Below are positions 10,505-21,080 of a stretch of 64,000 nucleotides of DNA, piece by piece (position 1 is the first letter of the stretch; each line of letters opens with the position of its first letter). Both the position numbers and the translations under genes were made by a program. The DNA is from Akkermansia muciniphila (GTDB taxonomy: Bacteria > Verrucomicrobiota > Verrucomicrobiia > Limisphaerales > UBA9464). The DNA lies in contig CAMAUY010000006.1 in assembly GCA_945861565.1 (NCBI GenBank), forward strand, positions 22,211-86,210, written 5' to 3'. The notes below the pieces were generated by a model, which had not been told where the DNA came from, searched no databases, and worked only from the letters and a program-made list of their open reading frames with translations.

Positions 10505-13474
10505 ATGAAAGCGTTGTTTTGGATCCTGGCACTTGTCGCCAGTGCTCACGTGAGCGCTGGGGGCGTCGGCGGCATTGACTATTCTCGCGAAATCAAACCG
10601 TTGTTGCGAGACCGTTGCTACGCGTGTCATGGAGCTCTCAAACAGAAAGCGGGTCTCCGTGTCGATACCGGCGCTGACGTTCGCCGAGGCAGCAAGGACG
10701 GGTTGGTAATTCTTTCCAATGATTTTTCGGCCAGCCCACTCTTGCTGCGTGTCGCATCGACCAATTTGGACCACCGCATGCCACCCGAAGGCGAGCGGCT
10801 CACGCCGGTCCAAATTGGATTGCTCCGTGCCTGGATCATGCAGGGTGCTGCCTCGCCCGTTGACGAAAAAGGAGAACCGGAGCCCGGCGAACACTGGGCA
10901 TTCAGGCCTCCGATCCGTTCGCCCCTTCCGATGATCGAGCGCCGGTCCGCCGCAATCTCCAACCCCATCGATGGGTTCATTTCGGCACAATACGAAAAGC
11001 AAGGCCTCACGCCGCAGCGGGAAGCGCCGAAGGGAGTTCTGTTGCGCCGAGTTTACCTCGACCTGATTGGCCTGCCGCCGACGCGGGAGGAACTACTCGC
11101 CTTTCTTGCCGATCCCGCACCGGATGCTTACGAGCGGGTTGTCGAGCGTCTGCTCAATTCCCCGCGGCACGGCGAACGCTGGGCGCGCCATTGGATGGAT
11201 ATCTGGCGTTACGCGGACTGGTACGGCCGCCGCACCGTGCCGGACGTGTGGAACAGCGCCCCGCAGGTTTGGCGATGGCGCGAATGGATCGTCGACTCGC
11301 TCAATGCCGATAAGGGCTATGACCGGATGCTGGTCGAGATGCTGGCGGCGGATGAGGTTGCGCCGGCGGACGATACCGTGCGGGTAGCCACGAGCTACCT
11401 CGTTCGCAACTGGTATGCGCTCAATCCAAACCAGTGGATGCGCGACATCGTCGAGCACACGGGCAAGGCGTTTCTCGGCCTGACGTTCAACTGTGCGCAT
11501 TGCCACGACCACAAATACGATCCGATTACGCAACGCGACTATTTCCAGTTCCGCGCGTTCTTCGAGCCGCTGCAAGTGCGGCAGGATCGCGTGCCAGGCG
11601 ATGCCGATCCCGGCCCGTTTCAAAAGTATGAATATTCGGTGCTTCGAAAAGTGAACACCAACGGAATGGTCAGTGTTTTTGACGAAAACCTTGACGCAAA
11701 AACGTTTCTCTATCTTCGCGGGGATGAGCGGAGCCTTCCGGAAGGCAAACCGACGGTCCCTCCGGGTATGCCTCTGTTCCTGGGGGGCGATTCATTGACG
11801 ATGCAACGGCTCGACCTGCCGGTGGGCGCTCATTACCCCGGCGTGAAACCGTTCATTCGGCAGGCCGAAAAGGAAAAGTACGAGCATGGCTTGGCCGCAG
11901 CCATGGACTCGTTGAGCTCCGCTACCCGGCAACTCGCCGATGCCCGCGGCAAGTTTGCCGCCGCGGAAGCGACGAACTCAATGGCGGTGCGAGCCATGGC
12001 GTTTTCCGACCTTCTCGGTGCCGAGATCCGGTGGCGTAATCAGTCGAATCAACTTGCCGTGGCGCGCACCGAGTTGGACGCCTTGCGCGCCCGTCTCGTG
12101 GCCGACGAAGCGCTCTACACCGTCCCGCTTAGCAGTCGAAGGGAAGGGCTTGATTCTGAAAAGGCGGACGTTAGTGGCGTGAAACCCCGAGTTAACGAGG
12201 CTCCCTCCGCCCGGTCCGCTGCGGATGAGTTGGCCGCTGCCGCCGGCCGAGCAGAACGGATGGTAAGCCTGCGCAAAGCGGAAGCCAAAATGTCGGCTGC
12301 GGACGGAGTGCTGGCGTTGCTGCAAGCGGAGCAAGCGGCGGCGGCGGCGCGACGCAGCGCCGAAGGAGCGGGCGAAAAAAAGGAAGAGAAGGAGAAAGCC
12401 GAAGCGGCGCTCAAGAAGGCGCAGGAACAAGTTTCCAGCGCGAAAACAAATTCCGAAATCGCTCACGCCGCACTCCAGACCAATACGACCGCCTACACCC
12501 CGCTGACGCCGGTTTACCCCGCGCAGAGCACTGGCCGACGCAGCGCACTGGCGGGTTGGCTCACCCGGCGTGACAATCCACTCGCGGCTCGAGTCGCGGT
12601 GAATCACGTCTGGGCGCGCCACTTCCACGCGCCGCTCGTAACCTCGGTGTTTGACTTTGGCCGGAATGGGTCTCCCCCGACGCACCCGGAACTCCTCGAC
12701 TGGTTGGCGGTCGAGTTTATGGAACATGGCTGGAGCATGAAGCATTTGCATCGCCTGATTGTCACCAGCAGCGTGTACCGCCAAAACTCCGTAACGGCCG
12801 AATTAAGGACGCCGGGTTCCGTCGATTCCAAAGTCGAAAATGACCTTCACGCGTCGACGGCTCGGAATAAAGCCCGCGATCCGGCCAATAAATTCCTTTG
12901 GCGGATGAATCCCGGCCAGATGGAGGCGGAGGTGCTGCGTGACAGTCTGCTCCATCTGGCCGATGCACTCGACTTGCCCCAGGGCGGTTATCCTCTGCCA
13001 AACAAGGACGCCGAAACATCGCACCGGCGCAGTCTTTACTTCGAATGTTTTCCGGAGCCGGGCGGCCAGAGCGAGTTTGCCACCCTGTTCGATCCGCCGG
13101 GAGCGATCGAGTGTTACCGCCGATCCAAAACGATTGTGCCGCAGCAGGCGTTGGCCCTGACCAACAGCCGATTTTCCAGGGAACAGAGTCGAGCAATTGC
13201 CCGGCGGCTGAATGATGCATTCCCAGCGGACGCCAGGCGCGGCGACTCAGACTTTCTCGCGGCCGCTTGGGAACAAATTCTCACCCGACGACCGTCCGGG
13301 GAAGAACTCGCGGCGTGCCAGGATTTTCTCCGACACGAGATGGAACCGGTGGTAGAGTCGAGCGCGGGTGGCGGGGAACCCAAAAAAGCCGACATTGCAC
13401 GAGCCCGACTCCATGCCCGCACCAGTCTCGTCCAGGCACTGTTTAACCATAACGGTTTTGTAACGATCCGATGA
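10505..13474 (+). CDS. PSCyt1-DUF1549-DUF1553 protein (planctomycete-type cytochrome c domain protein)
   Basis: Heme motif CYACH; HWAFRPP, IDGFISAQYEKQGL, RRVYLDLIGLPPTREEL, HCHDHKYDPITQRDYFQFRAFF, NPLAARVAVNHVWARHFH. Confidence 0.92.
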   Translation: MKALFWILALVASAHVSAGGVGGIDYSREIKPLLRDRCYACHGALKQKAGLRVDTGADVRRGSKDGLVILSNDFSASPLLLRVASTNLDHRMPPEGERLTPVQIGLLRAWIMQGAASPVDEKGEPEPGEHWAFRPPIRSPLPMIERRSAAISNPIDGFISAQYEKQGLTPQREAPKGVLLRRVYLDLIGLPPTREELLAFLADPAPDAYERVVERLLNSPRHGERWARHWMDIWRYADWYGRRTVPDVWNSAPQVWRWREWIVDSLNADKGYDRMLVEMLAADEVAPADDTVRVATSYLVRNWYALNPNQWMRDIVEHTGKAFLGLTFNCAHCHDHKYDPITQRDYFQFRAFFEPLQVRQDRVPGDADPGPFQKYEYSVLRKVNTNGMVSVFDENLDAKTFLYLRGDERSLPEGKPTVPPGMPLFLGGDSLTMQRLDLPVGAHYPGVKPFIRQAEKEKYEHGLAAAMDSLSSATRQLADARGKFAAAEATNSMAVRAMAFSDLLGAEIRWRNQSNQLAVARTELDALRARLVADEALYTVPLSSRREGLDSEKADVSGVKPRVNEAPSARSAADELAAAAGRAERMVSLRKAEAKMSAADGVLALLQAEQAAAAARRSAEGAGEKKEEKEKAEAALKKAQEQVSSAKTNSEIAHAALQTNTTAYTPLTPVYPAQSTGRRSALAGWLTRRDNPLAARVAVNHVWARHFHAPLVTSVFDFGRNGSPPTHPELLDWLAVEFMEHGWSMKHLHRLIVTSSVYRQNSVTAELRTPGSVDSKVENDLHASTARNKARDPANKFLWRMNPGQMEAEVLRDSLLHLADALDLPQGGYPLPNKDAETSHRRSLYFECFPEPGGQSEFATLFDPPGAIECYRRSKTIVPQQALALTNSRFSREQSRAIARRLNDAFPADARRGDSDFLAAAWEQILTRRPSGEELAACQDFLRHEMEPVVESSAGGGEPKKADIARARLHARTSLVQALFNHNGFVTIR

Positions 13475-14961
13475 AAACAAACTACTCCTCGTGTGGACGG
13501 GTCCCTCGCCGAACGTTCCTGGCAGATGTCGGGATGGGCTTTGCGGGATTGACGCTCGGCTCGATGTTGTGGCGCGACGGCGTGGCGCGCGCGGATCAGC
13601 CTGGGTCGATCTGGACGCCACCGACGGGGCAGCCACTCGTCAAGCCGAAAGCAAAATCAGTCATCTGGGTTTTTCTGAGTGGCGGTTACAGCCACCTCGA
13701 GACGTTTGACCCCAAGCCGGCCCTCGTTGATTACGCGGGAAAAACGTTCGATAAAACCCCGTTCGAGAACCCGATCGCTTCGCGGAAACACAAGAATCGG
13801 TTCCGGTCCGTGCCGGCGGATTCCGTCAATGTCCGGGACGTTTACCCCATTATCTACCCATCGCAGGTCGGCTGGAAGCCCTACGGCCAATGCGGGATCG
13901 GCATCACGGACTGGTGGCCCCATCTCGCGCAATGTGCCGATGACATCGCCTGGGTGCGTAACATGTGGACGACCGACAACGACCACTGGGCGGAGAACCA
14001 GATTCACACGGGCCGGCATCGGCTCGACGAGACGCAACCCAGCCTGGGCTCCTGGGTGCAATACGGTCTCGGCAGTCTCAATGACAATCTTCCCAGCTTT
14101 GTCACCGTTGGCGTGCCCAAGGCGCATACGACCAGTGAGATCGACCAGGGGTACTATTTGGGACCACAGCACGCTGCCGTCCCGTTGACCGTCGATCCAA
14201 AGAATCCCCTCCCGTTCGGCACGCGCCTCGAAGGCGTCAGTGCTGCCGAACAAGCCAACGAATACGAACTTATCGGCAAACTCAACCGGCTGGCCGCCGT
14301 CGAGTATCCGGATGACGAACGCCTGCGTGCCCGCATCCGGGCTTATGAACTCGCGTTCAAGATGCAGGCCGCCGTCCCCGAGGCGATGGATTTCCCGGCC
14401 GAGCCCGAACACATCCGCCGCCTCTACGGTCTCGATCAGGACCACACCAAAGTGGCGGGCGAACGTTTGCTATGCGCCCGGCGGTTGGTGGAACGTGGCG
14501 TGCGATTTGTGCTCGCCTATCCGAGTGGGCTTAGCGCATGGGACTCGCATCAAAAACTTAAGAGCAATCACGAGAAGCTCTGCGCCAACGTAGACCTTCC
14601 CGTCGCCGGGCTGCTGCGCGACCTCAAGCAGCGTGGGTTGATGGAGGATGTGGTCGTCGTTTTTTGCACTGAGTTTGGGCGGACACCCGGCCTCGAACAA
14701 CGCGCGGGCGGTGCTGACGGCCGCGATCATCACCCTCACGGGTTCACGATTTGGTTCGCCGGCGCCGGCATCCAAGGCGGAACCATTCATGGTGAGACGG
14801 ACGAGCTCGGCTACCATGCGTTGGGTGACGGCCACTACGTGACCGACATCCATGCGACCGTGCTGCACCTGCTCGGCCTCGATCCGCGTCGACTGGAGAT
14901 TCCGGGCCGCAAACGCCTCGAGATTGACCACGGCGCGCCCATTACGGAGATCCTGGCGTGA
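13471..14961 (+). CDS. DUF1501 domain-containing protein
   Basis: RRTFLADVGMGFAGLTLGSML start; KAKSVIWVFLSGGYSHLETFDPKPAL; VVVFCTEFGRTPGLEQRAGGADGRDHHPHGFTIWFAGAGIQGG. Overlaps the preceding PSCyt1 gene by 4 bp. Confidence 0.93.
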   Translation: MKTNYSSCGRVPRRTFLADVGMGFAGLTLGSMLWRDGVARADQPGSIWTPPTGQPLVKPKAKSVIWVFLSGGYSHLETFDPKPALVDYAGKTFDKTPFENPIASRKHKNRFRSVPADSVNVRDVYPIIYPSQVGWKPYGQCGIGITDWWPHLAQCADDIAWVRNMWTTDNDHWAENQIHTGRHRLDETQPSLGSWVQYGLGSLNDNLPSFVTVGVPKAHTTSEIDQGYYLGPQHAAVPLTVDPKNPLPFGTRLEGVSAAEQANEYELIGKLNRLAAVEYPDDERLRARIRAYELAFKMQAAVPEAMDFPAEPEHIRRLYGLDQDHTKVAGERLLCARRLVERGVRFVLAYPSGLSAWDSHQKLKSNHEKLCANVDLPVAGLLRDLKQRGLMEDVVVVFCTEFGRTPGLEQRAGGADGRDHHPHGFTIWFAGAGIQGGTIHGETDELGYHALGDGHYVTDIHATVLHLLGLDPRRLEIPGRKRLEIDHGAPITEILA

Positions 14962-15020
14962 AACAACATTGCCTCTCGTCTTCGGAGTGAGCTTCCGAAC
15001 GTTCTCCATGCGCCAGGCAT

Positions 15021-15060
15021 CGGTGTTTATCGGCGTTGATCCGTGGTTCCAACTCCGGTT
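15021..15060. repeat. Half-element of the ATCCGTGG family (copy 1, right arm only)
   Basis: CGGTGTTTATCGGCGTTGATCCGTGGTTCCAACTCCGGTT; matches the right arm and flank of copy 3 (TTTATCGGCGTTCATCCGTGGTTCCAAACTCCGGTT). Confidence 0.75.
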
Positions 15061-15063
15061 TCG

Positions 15064-16851
15064 ATGATGAATACCTCCGGTTCAAAACCTGCATCGCGAA
15101 AGCGCTGGCGGCTTTTGGCCACCGCGATTTGCCTTCTATCTGCGGCCATTGGACTTTCCTGTCACGCTGCCGATGCGGACTTAATTCTGCACAACGGCAA
15201 GGTGGCAATCGTGGATGGTGAATTCACCATTCACCAAGCCATTGCCGTCCAGGATGGCCGAATTCTTCAATCGGGGAGCAACGTTGACGTGTTAAAGCGT
15301 CGCGGCCCTCGCACGGAGGTTGTGGATTTGGAGGGTAAACTGGCCTTGCCGGGCTTGATGGACTCGCACGCGCATCCCGCCGACGCGTGCCTAACCGAGT
15401 TCGATCACGAGATTCCGCCAATTGAGCGGATCGCGGACGTACTTGATTACATCCAGGCTCGCACCCGGGCGGTGAAGAGCGGCGACTGGATTCAAGTGCG
15501 GCAGATATTTATCACACGATTGCGGGAGCAGCGGTATCCCACGCGCGCTGAGTTGGACCGCGTCGCGCCCAGGCATCCGGTCCTTTTCGCGACCGGTCCC
15601 GATGCCTCGCTCAACAGTCTGGCGTTGCAACTCAGCGGCATTGATCGCGACTTCAAAGTCACCGACGGAGGCACCGGTTTCATTGAGACAGATCCGAAAA
15701 CGGGCGAGCCAACGGGAATTCTCCGCAACTGCACCCGTTACGTGAAGGTGACGTCCGTGCCCCTCGTTCCATCTCAGGCGGACAAAATACACCGGCTGAG
15801 GGAACTGTTCGCGGACTACAATTCCGTCGGCATTACCAGCGTGTGCGACCGCGACGCGGGATTGGACGACATCGCCTTATATCGGGACTTGCGCGCCCGC
15901 GACGAACGGACGGCGCGAGTTCATATCTCGCAACACATTGAATCGATTGGTTCGCTTACGAACATTTTGGAGAACATCCGCCAGGTCGGCCGCGACCCGC
16001 TTTTCAAGGATCGGGACGATTGGCTGCGGATCATCGGGGTCAAAACGTATCTCGACGGAGGGATGCTTACGGGCAGCGCTTTCATGCGTGAGCCGTGGGG
16101 CGTCAGTGAAATTTACTCGATTCGCGATCCAAACTATCGCGGCGTGCGATTCATCCCGCCGGAACGGCTGCTGCCGATGGTGCGCACCGCCGTCGAGTGC
16201 GGCCTCCAATTTACGGCGCACTCGGTTGGGGACGGCGCGGTGCATGCCTTGCTTGATGCGTATGCCGCGGTGGGCAAGGAATTGCCCGTGCGGAAGACGC
16301 GTCCGTGCATCAGTCATTCGAATTTCATGAGCCGGTCGGCCATTGAGGAAGCGACTCGACTTGGTGTCATGATGGATATTCAGCCCGCCTGGCTTTATCT
16401 CGACGCCCACACGCTCATGAAACAGTTCGGCGACGAGCGACTGCGCTACTTCCAACCACTGCGCAGTCTTTTCGATGCGGGCGCGATCGCGGGCGGCGGC
16501 TCCGACCACATGCAGAAAATCGGTTCCCTGCGGTCGGTGAATCCGTATAATCCATTTCTCGGCATGGCGACGGCCATTACACGACGCGCGAAGCTCTTGG
16601 AGAAACCGCTGTACCCCGAGGAGGCGCTCACCCGGGAACAAGTCATCCGCTTCTACACGATCAACAACGCTCGAATTCTCGGGTGCGACGATAAACTGGG
16701 ATCGCTCGAACCTGGCAAGCTCGCCGATATCGTCGTGCTCGACACCAACTTGTTGACCTGTTCAGAAGCTAAAATCGTTGCGACGCAGGTGTTGCGAACA
16801 TACGTGGGAGGCAAGCTGGTTTACCGAAAAGAACCCACCGCAAGACCCTGA
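15064..16851 (+). CDS. Amidohydrolase family protein (YtcJ-like)
   Basis: ADLILHNGKVAIVDGEFTIHQAIAVQDGRIL, LALPGLMDSHAHPADACL, DGGMLTGSAFMREPWG, GSDHMQKIGSLRSVNPYNPFLGMATAITR, LGSLEPGKLADIVVLDTN. Confidence 0.9.
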   Translation: MMNTSGSKPASRKRWRLLATAICLLSAAIGLSCHAADADLILHNGKVAIVDGEFTIHQAIAVQDGRILQSGSNVDVLKRRGPRTEVVDLEGKLALPGLMDSHAHPADACLTEFDHEIPPIERIADVLDYIQARTRAVKSGDWIQVRQIFITRLREQRYPTRAELDRVAPRHPVLFATGPDASLNSLALQLSGIDRDFKVTDGGTGFIETDPKTGEPTGILRNCTRYVKVTSVPLVPSQADKIHRLRELFADYNSVGITSVCDRDAGLDDIALYRDLRARDERTARVHISQHIESIGSLTNILENIRQVGRDPLFKDRDDWLRIIGVKTYLDGGMLTGSAFMREPWGVSEIYSIRDPNYRGVRFIPPERLLPMVRTAVECGLQFTAHSVGDGAVHALLDAYAAVGKELPVRKTRPCISHSNFMSRSAIEEATRLGVMMDIQPAWLYLDAHTLMKQFGDERLRYFQPLRSLFDAGAIAGGGSDHMQKIGSLRSVNPYNPFLGMATAITRRAKLLEKPLYPEEALTREQVIRFYTINNARILGCDDKLGSLEPGKLADIVVLDTNLLTCSEAKIVATQVLRTYVGGKLVYRKEPTARP

Positions 16852-16930
16852 ACCAAGCCTTTCACAACCTCTTCACCCACACCGCTCAACAGGTTGGTAA
16901 AAACACCGACTTGACCCGCCGAATCATCCC

Positions 16931-18250
16931 ATGAAAACGACGACTCTCCTCGCCTGGTTTGCCCTGACATGTCTTGCCACGGCGGTGGATTCAGCCGCGG
17001 ACCTAGCCCCCAAACCTGACGAAACCCAGCTTCCGCGGGCGATGCACATGGCGATGACAGATCGTGCCCGTGTCACGGTCGGCCTGCGTACAGGCGATAT
17101 TTCAGGTGCCGACCACCGGGCGCTCCAGGCGGCGGTGGACTACGTTGCAAGCCTGGGCGGTGGCACGGTCGAGATTGGTGAAGGCGATTTCCTCATGCGC
17201 GATTCGCTCCACCTGCGCCCGAACGTCACCGTGCGTGGGCAAGGTGCGAAGACGATACTTCGCAAGGATAAGGCCAGCGTGTCCGTATTGGCGCTCGATG
17301 GCGATTACGGCGAGGAACAGTTCACGGTGAAAAGTCCGGCCGGGTTTGCGGTCGGCGATGGCGTGGCGATTTGGGATAAGAGCGCGGGTGGCTTTCATAC
17401 GACAGTCGCGCGAATCACGGGGCGCTCGGGAAACACCTTTGCCATCAGTCTCCCGCTAAACACGGACTGCCGGGTCGACCAAGGAGCCCAGGCGGCGACG
17501 GTATTCCCGGTCGTCAGCGGGTATCATGTTGAGGGCGCGCGGGTCGAGGACCTGACGATTGAAGGAAGCAAGGAAGATAACGTTGCTCTGAATGGCTGTC
17601 GTGGGGGTGGCATTTTTCTGTACCGCTGCCCCGGGGCGGTCATCGAGCGATGCACGGTCCGAAATTACCATGGAGACGGCATCAGTTTTCAGCAATGCAA
17701 CGATGTCACGGTGCGGGCGTGCGTGAGCGAAGGGAATGCGGGGTTGGGCTTGCATCCCGGCAGTGGCTCGCAGCGCCCGGTGGTGCGCCAGTCTATCGCG
17801 CGCAAGAATGGCGAAGATGGTTTGTTCCTTTGCTGGCGAGTCAAGCAGGGTGTGTTCGAGGAGAACCTTCTCGAAGCCAACGGCCGGTACGGCATCTCCA
17901 TCGGACACAAAGACACCGACAACTTGCTTCGCAATAATCAGGTCCGGGGGAATCACGAGGACGGTATTTTCTTTCGCAACGAGACTGAGGGCATGGCGGG
18001 ACATCGCAACCGCGTGGAGAACAATCTCATTGAAAACAATGGAGTGAAGCACGGGACGGCGGGCATTCGAGTTCGGGGCGAGACGCGCGATCTCATTTTC
18101 AAGGGTAACATCATCCGCGATACGCGCTCGGTGGGTGAACGGAAGCAAACCGTCGGTATCCGGTTGGAGGAAAAGGTCGGCGCGGTCACTCTCGATGGAA
18201 ACGAGGTTGATGCCAGCCAAGCACTCGTGGATAAACGCACGGCTCGATGA
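16931..18250 (+). CDS. Right-handed parallel beta-helix repeat protein (secreted)
   Basis: Signal-like N-terminus; [24 protein letters not shown]; repeated VxxNxxxxNxxxGI rungs ([44 protein letters not shown]). Confidence 0.88.
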   Translation: MKTTTLLAWFALTCLATAVDSAADLAPKPDETQLPRAMHMAMTDRARVTVGLRTGDISGADHRALQAAVDYVASLGGGTVEIGEGDFLMRDSLHLRPNVTVRGQGAKTILRKDKASVSVLALDGDYGEEQFTVKSPAGFAVGDGVAIWDKSAGGFHTTVARITGRSGNTFAISLPLNTDCRVDQGAQAATVFPVVSGYHVEGARVEDLTIEGSKEDNVALNGCRGGGIFLYRCPGAVIERCTVRNYHGDGISFQQCNDVTVRACVSEGNAGLGLHPGSGSQRPVVRQSIARKNGEDGLFLCWRVKQGVFEENLLEANGRYGISIGHKDTDNLLRNNQVRGNHEDGIFFRNETEGMAGHRNRVENNLIENNGVKHGTAGIRVRGETRDLIFKGNIIRDTRSVGERKQTVGIRLEEKVGAVTLDGNEVDASQALVDKRTAR

Positions 18251-18339
18251 GATCATCATACGGGCACGAATCCCCGGTATTCGATTTTTCAAGTTCTGAC
18301 TTTGGACTACCTATCTGCGAGAATATCTCCTTCCCGCTT

Positions 18340-19098
18340 ATGAATGCACGCCACCGCCACCGCCAACGCCCGGCTTTGCGAAATCCCAGCAGGACTCCGG
18401 GGTTCACCCTGATTGAGCTTTTGGTTGTGATTGCGATTATTGCCATCCTCGCCGGGATGCTTTTGCCAGCCCTCGCGAGGGCGAAGGCGCGCGCACTCCA
18501 GACCTATTGCCTGGGGAGCACTAAGCAGATCGGCCTCGCCGTGGCCGTCTATGGCCAGGACTACGGCCAACGGATTCCCCTCTGCCGCAATTGGGGTAAG
18601 CAATGGGGAGGGGATCATGCGCTCCGAGCCGACGAAAAATGGATGCCAGAGCTTTTGTACCCGTACATCGGGACCAACGTGAATCATGCCAGCAACAACG
18701 TTACAGTTGCTCAGTACAGTCCGAAGCAAGGGGTCTTCGCGTGTCCGGTTGCGCTCAAGACCAAGCTCAAGACTGGGTCGGCTGGCTCTGGATTCACCGA
18801 TGCCAAATTCAAGGATAATGATGGTGTCACCTACGTCTGGAACCATATCTACTTGAGCAAGAACCGCGGTACCTATGAGGATAAAAGACCCGTCAGTGGA
18901 CGCCGTGACACGGATATTCCCAATCCTTCCAAAGCCACCCTTACCTGGGAGATCCCCTATTGGGACTACAGGGGAATGCCGCACAATCTTGGGATGAACC
19001 TGGTGCTGGCAGATGGCCATGCGGAGCGAGTGAAAGGGAGTCCGAAGGAAGAAGATTGGTGGGCCTATCACAGCCGGGATGGCTGGGAGGTTGATTGA
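18340..19098 (+). CDS. Prepilin-type N-terminal cleavage/methylation domain protein (type II pseudopilin-like)
   Basis: [33 protein letters not shown]-terminal [13 protein letters not shown]. Start set at ATG 18340. Confidence 0.9.
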   Translation: MNARHRHRQRPALRNPSRTPGFTLIELLVVIAIIAILAGMLLPALARAKARALQTYCLGSTKQIGLAVAVYGQDYGQRIPLCRNWGKQWGGDHALRADEKWMPELLYPYIGTNVNHASNNVTVAQYSPKQGVFACPVALKTKLKTGSAGSGFTDAKFKDNDGVTYVWNHIYLSKNRGTYEDKRPVSGRRDTDIPNPSKATLTWEIPYWDYRGMPHNLGMNLVLADGHAERVKGSPKEEDWWAYHSRDGWEVD

Positions 19099-19134
19099 GC
19101 CCGTGTCGCCCTCGGAGTCCTTGCATCTCGGATC

Positions 19135-20142
19135 GTGCAGACCGTTTTTGAATTCGAAAAACCGGCCGCAGAACCCGCTCTGGCCGCCGGGCTTCACGGG
19201 CCGTTGGCGGCTTTGACTCGTCATGGCGTCCGCCTCGGGACCTCCTCGTGGAAGTACCCGGGTTGGCTGGGTTCCTTCTACCGACGGGACCGATACAGTT
19301 TCCGCGGCCGATTTTCGGGAAAACGATTTGAAGAGGAATGCCTGTCGGAATACGCGGAGACGTTCCCCACCGTTTGTGTGGACGCTGCGTACTATATGTT
19401 TCCTTCGCGACAAACTCTGGATCCATTGATGGCGGCGACACCGGCGGAATTTCAATTCGCGTTTAAAGTTACGGATGAGATTACCGTGAAGCGATTTCCG
19501 CAACTGGCCCGTTTTGGAGACAGAGCCGGGCAACGGAACGCAGGGTTCCTGCGGGCAGATCTCTTCGTCCGGCGTTTCCTGGAGCCGCTCGAACAGTACA
19601 AGGAAAAGGTAGGGCCGTTGATTTTCGAGTTCAGCCGGTTTTCGCCCACTGAGTATCCGACGGCGGCTGAGTTTGTCCAAGTGTTGGAGCCTTTTCTGTG
19701 CGGACTGCCCGGTGGTTGGCGGTATGGAGTGGAAATCCGGAATCGCGAGTTTCTGGTCCCGGAATATTTCCGTTGTCTTGCACAATCCGGTGTGGCGCAT
19801 GTTTTTAATGCTTGGGAAGCAATGCCCCCTCTGGCCGAACAACTCGATCATCCGGACAGTCGAACGGCGCCCTGGAGTGCGGCGCGGTTGTTGCTGAAGC
19901 CGGGGCGGCGCTATGAAGAGGCTGTTCGCGCCTTCCAACCGTACACCGAGTTGAAGGATCCGTACCCGGAGGGGCGCGCAGCAGCGATGCGACTGATCCT
20001 CGAATCGCTCCGGCTTCCCGATCGCCGGCAGGCGTTTGTTTACGTCAACAACCGGTTCGAAGGGAACGCTTTGAAGACCATTGTCGCAATCCTCGCCGCG
20101 GTGGCGGCGATACCGGGAAAGGCGGACTCATGGGAGAAATAA
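19135..20142 (+). CDS. DUF72 domain-containing protein
   Basis: RLGTSSWKYPGWLGSFYRR, FPTVCVDAAYYMFPSRQTLDPLMAATPAEFQFAFKVTDEIT, FVYVNNRFEGNALKTIVAI. Confidence 0.85.
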   Translation: MQTVFEFEKPAAEPALAAGLHGPLAALTRHGVRLGTSSWKYPGWLGSFYRRDRYSFRGRFSGKRFEEECLSEYAETFPTVCVDAAYYMFPSRQTLDPLMAATPAEFQFAFKVTDEITVKRFPQLARFGDRAGQRNAGFLRADLFVRRFLEPLEQYKEKVGPLIFEFSRFSPTEYPTAAEFVQVLEPFLCGLPGGWRYGVEIRNREFLVPEYFRCLAQSGVAHVFNAWEAMPPLAEQLDHPDSRTAPWSAARLLLKPGRRYEEAVRAFQPYTELKDPYPEGRAAAMRLILESLRLPDRRQAFVYVNNRFEGNALKTIVAILAAVAAIPGKADSWEK

Positions 20143-21080
20143 TGGAGTCCGCCACGGCCGGGGAGCCGTGTCTTGTTCTGGAAGGGGGAACTCGGGCGAG
20201 CGGAGTGATCAAGCACGGCACGGAGGGTCGGCCGCTCATTAGCGTAATCACCGTGGTGTATGATGGGGAAAGTGATTTGGACGCCACGCTGCAAAGCAGC
20301 ATTGGCCAGACCTATCCCAACATCGAGATTCTCGTCATCGATGGTGGGTCGACGGACAGGACCGTTGAGGTGATCCGGAGGTTTGACCGCTCGATTGACT
20401 ATTGGGTGAGCGAACGGGACAACGGCATTTACGATGCCATGAACAAGGGGCTGGCCCGGGCAACCGGCGATTGGGTCATTTTCATGAACGGTGGCGATCA
20501 GTTCCACTCTTCGGCCGTGATTCAGGCATTGCACGATCGAGGGGCATTTAGTCGTTACGACCTGGTCTACGGCGATTGTGAAATGGTCTGCGCGAATGGA
20601 TATAAGAGAATACTTCGATCCCGGCGGGTTGAAAACCTCTGGAAGGGCATCGTCTGCTCTCACCAGAGCCTTTTTGCAAAACGATCCCTGTTTAAAGACA
20701 ACCCGTTCGACAATTCTGGAGGCATCACCCGTGATGCCTCCAAACGGGAGACGGGAAACCGCCGACAACTCTTTGAATCTGAGTTTCAGTTTGCCCTGAA
20801 GTGTTATGTGGAAAAACGCTCCTTTGGACGAGTGCCGATCGTCATATCACGCGTCGCAGCCGGAGGGACATCTCACCCTGAGCGAGTTGCGATCGCATTT
20901 TCCCTTTACAACGTCGTCAAGAAATTCAAACCGAGTCTAAAGACAATCCTTTATCACTGGTTTAATATTGGCTGGCAGGCCGCAAAACTGAGTGTGAGAG
21001 CTGTTCTCTTCGCCTCGGTCACGGATGCCCTCATCAAGGCGAAGGGGTATATCTATACAGTGATGACGAAGCAGAGATGA
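20130..21080 (+). CDS. Glycosyltransferase family 2 protein
   Basis: PLISVITVVYDGESDLDATLQSSIGQTYPNIEILVIDGGSTDRTVEVIRRF, SERDNGIYDAMNKGLARATGDWVIFMNGGD. Confidence 0.92.
   Translation: MGEIMESATAGEPCLVLEGGTRASGVIKHGTEGRPLISVITVVYDGESDLDATLQSSIGQTYPNIEILVIDGGSTDRTVEVIRRFDRSIDYWVSERDNGIYDAMNKGLARATGDWVIFMNGGDQFHSSAVIQALHDRGAFSRYDLVYGDCEMVCANGYKRILRSRRVENLWKGIVCSHQSLFAKRSLFKDNPFDNSGGITRDASKRETGNRRQLFESEFQFALKCYVEKRSFGRVPIVISRVAAGGTSHPERVAIAFSLYNVVKKFKPSLKTILYHWFNIGWQAAKLSVRAVLFASVTDALIKAKGYIYTVMTKQR

Noticed and set aside
18307-19938. 543-aa ORF on the minus strand
   Set aside because: Runs antisense across two well-supported genes (prepilin and DUF72 protein); composition typical of spurious antisense ORFs in GC-rich DNA.
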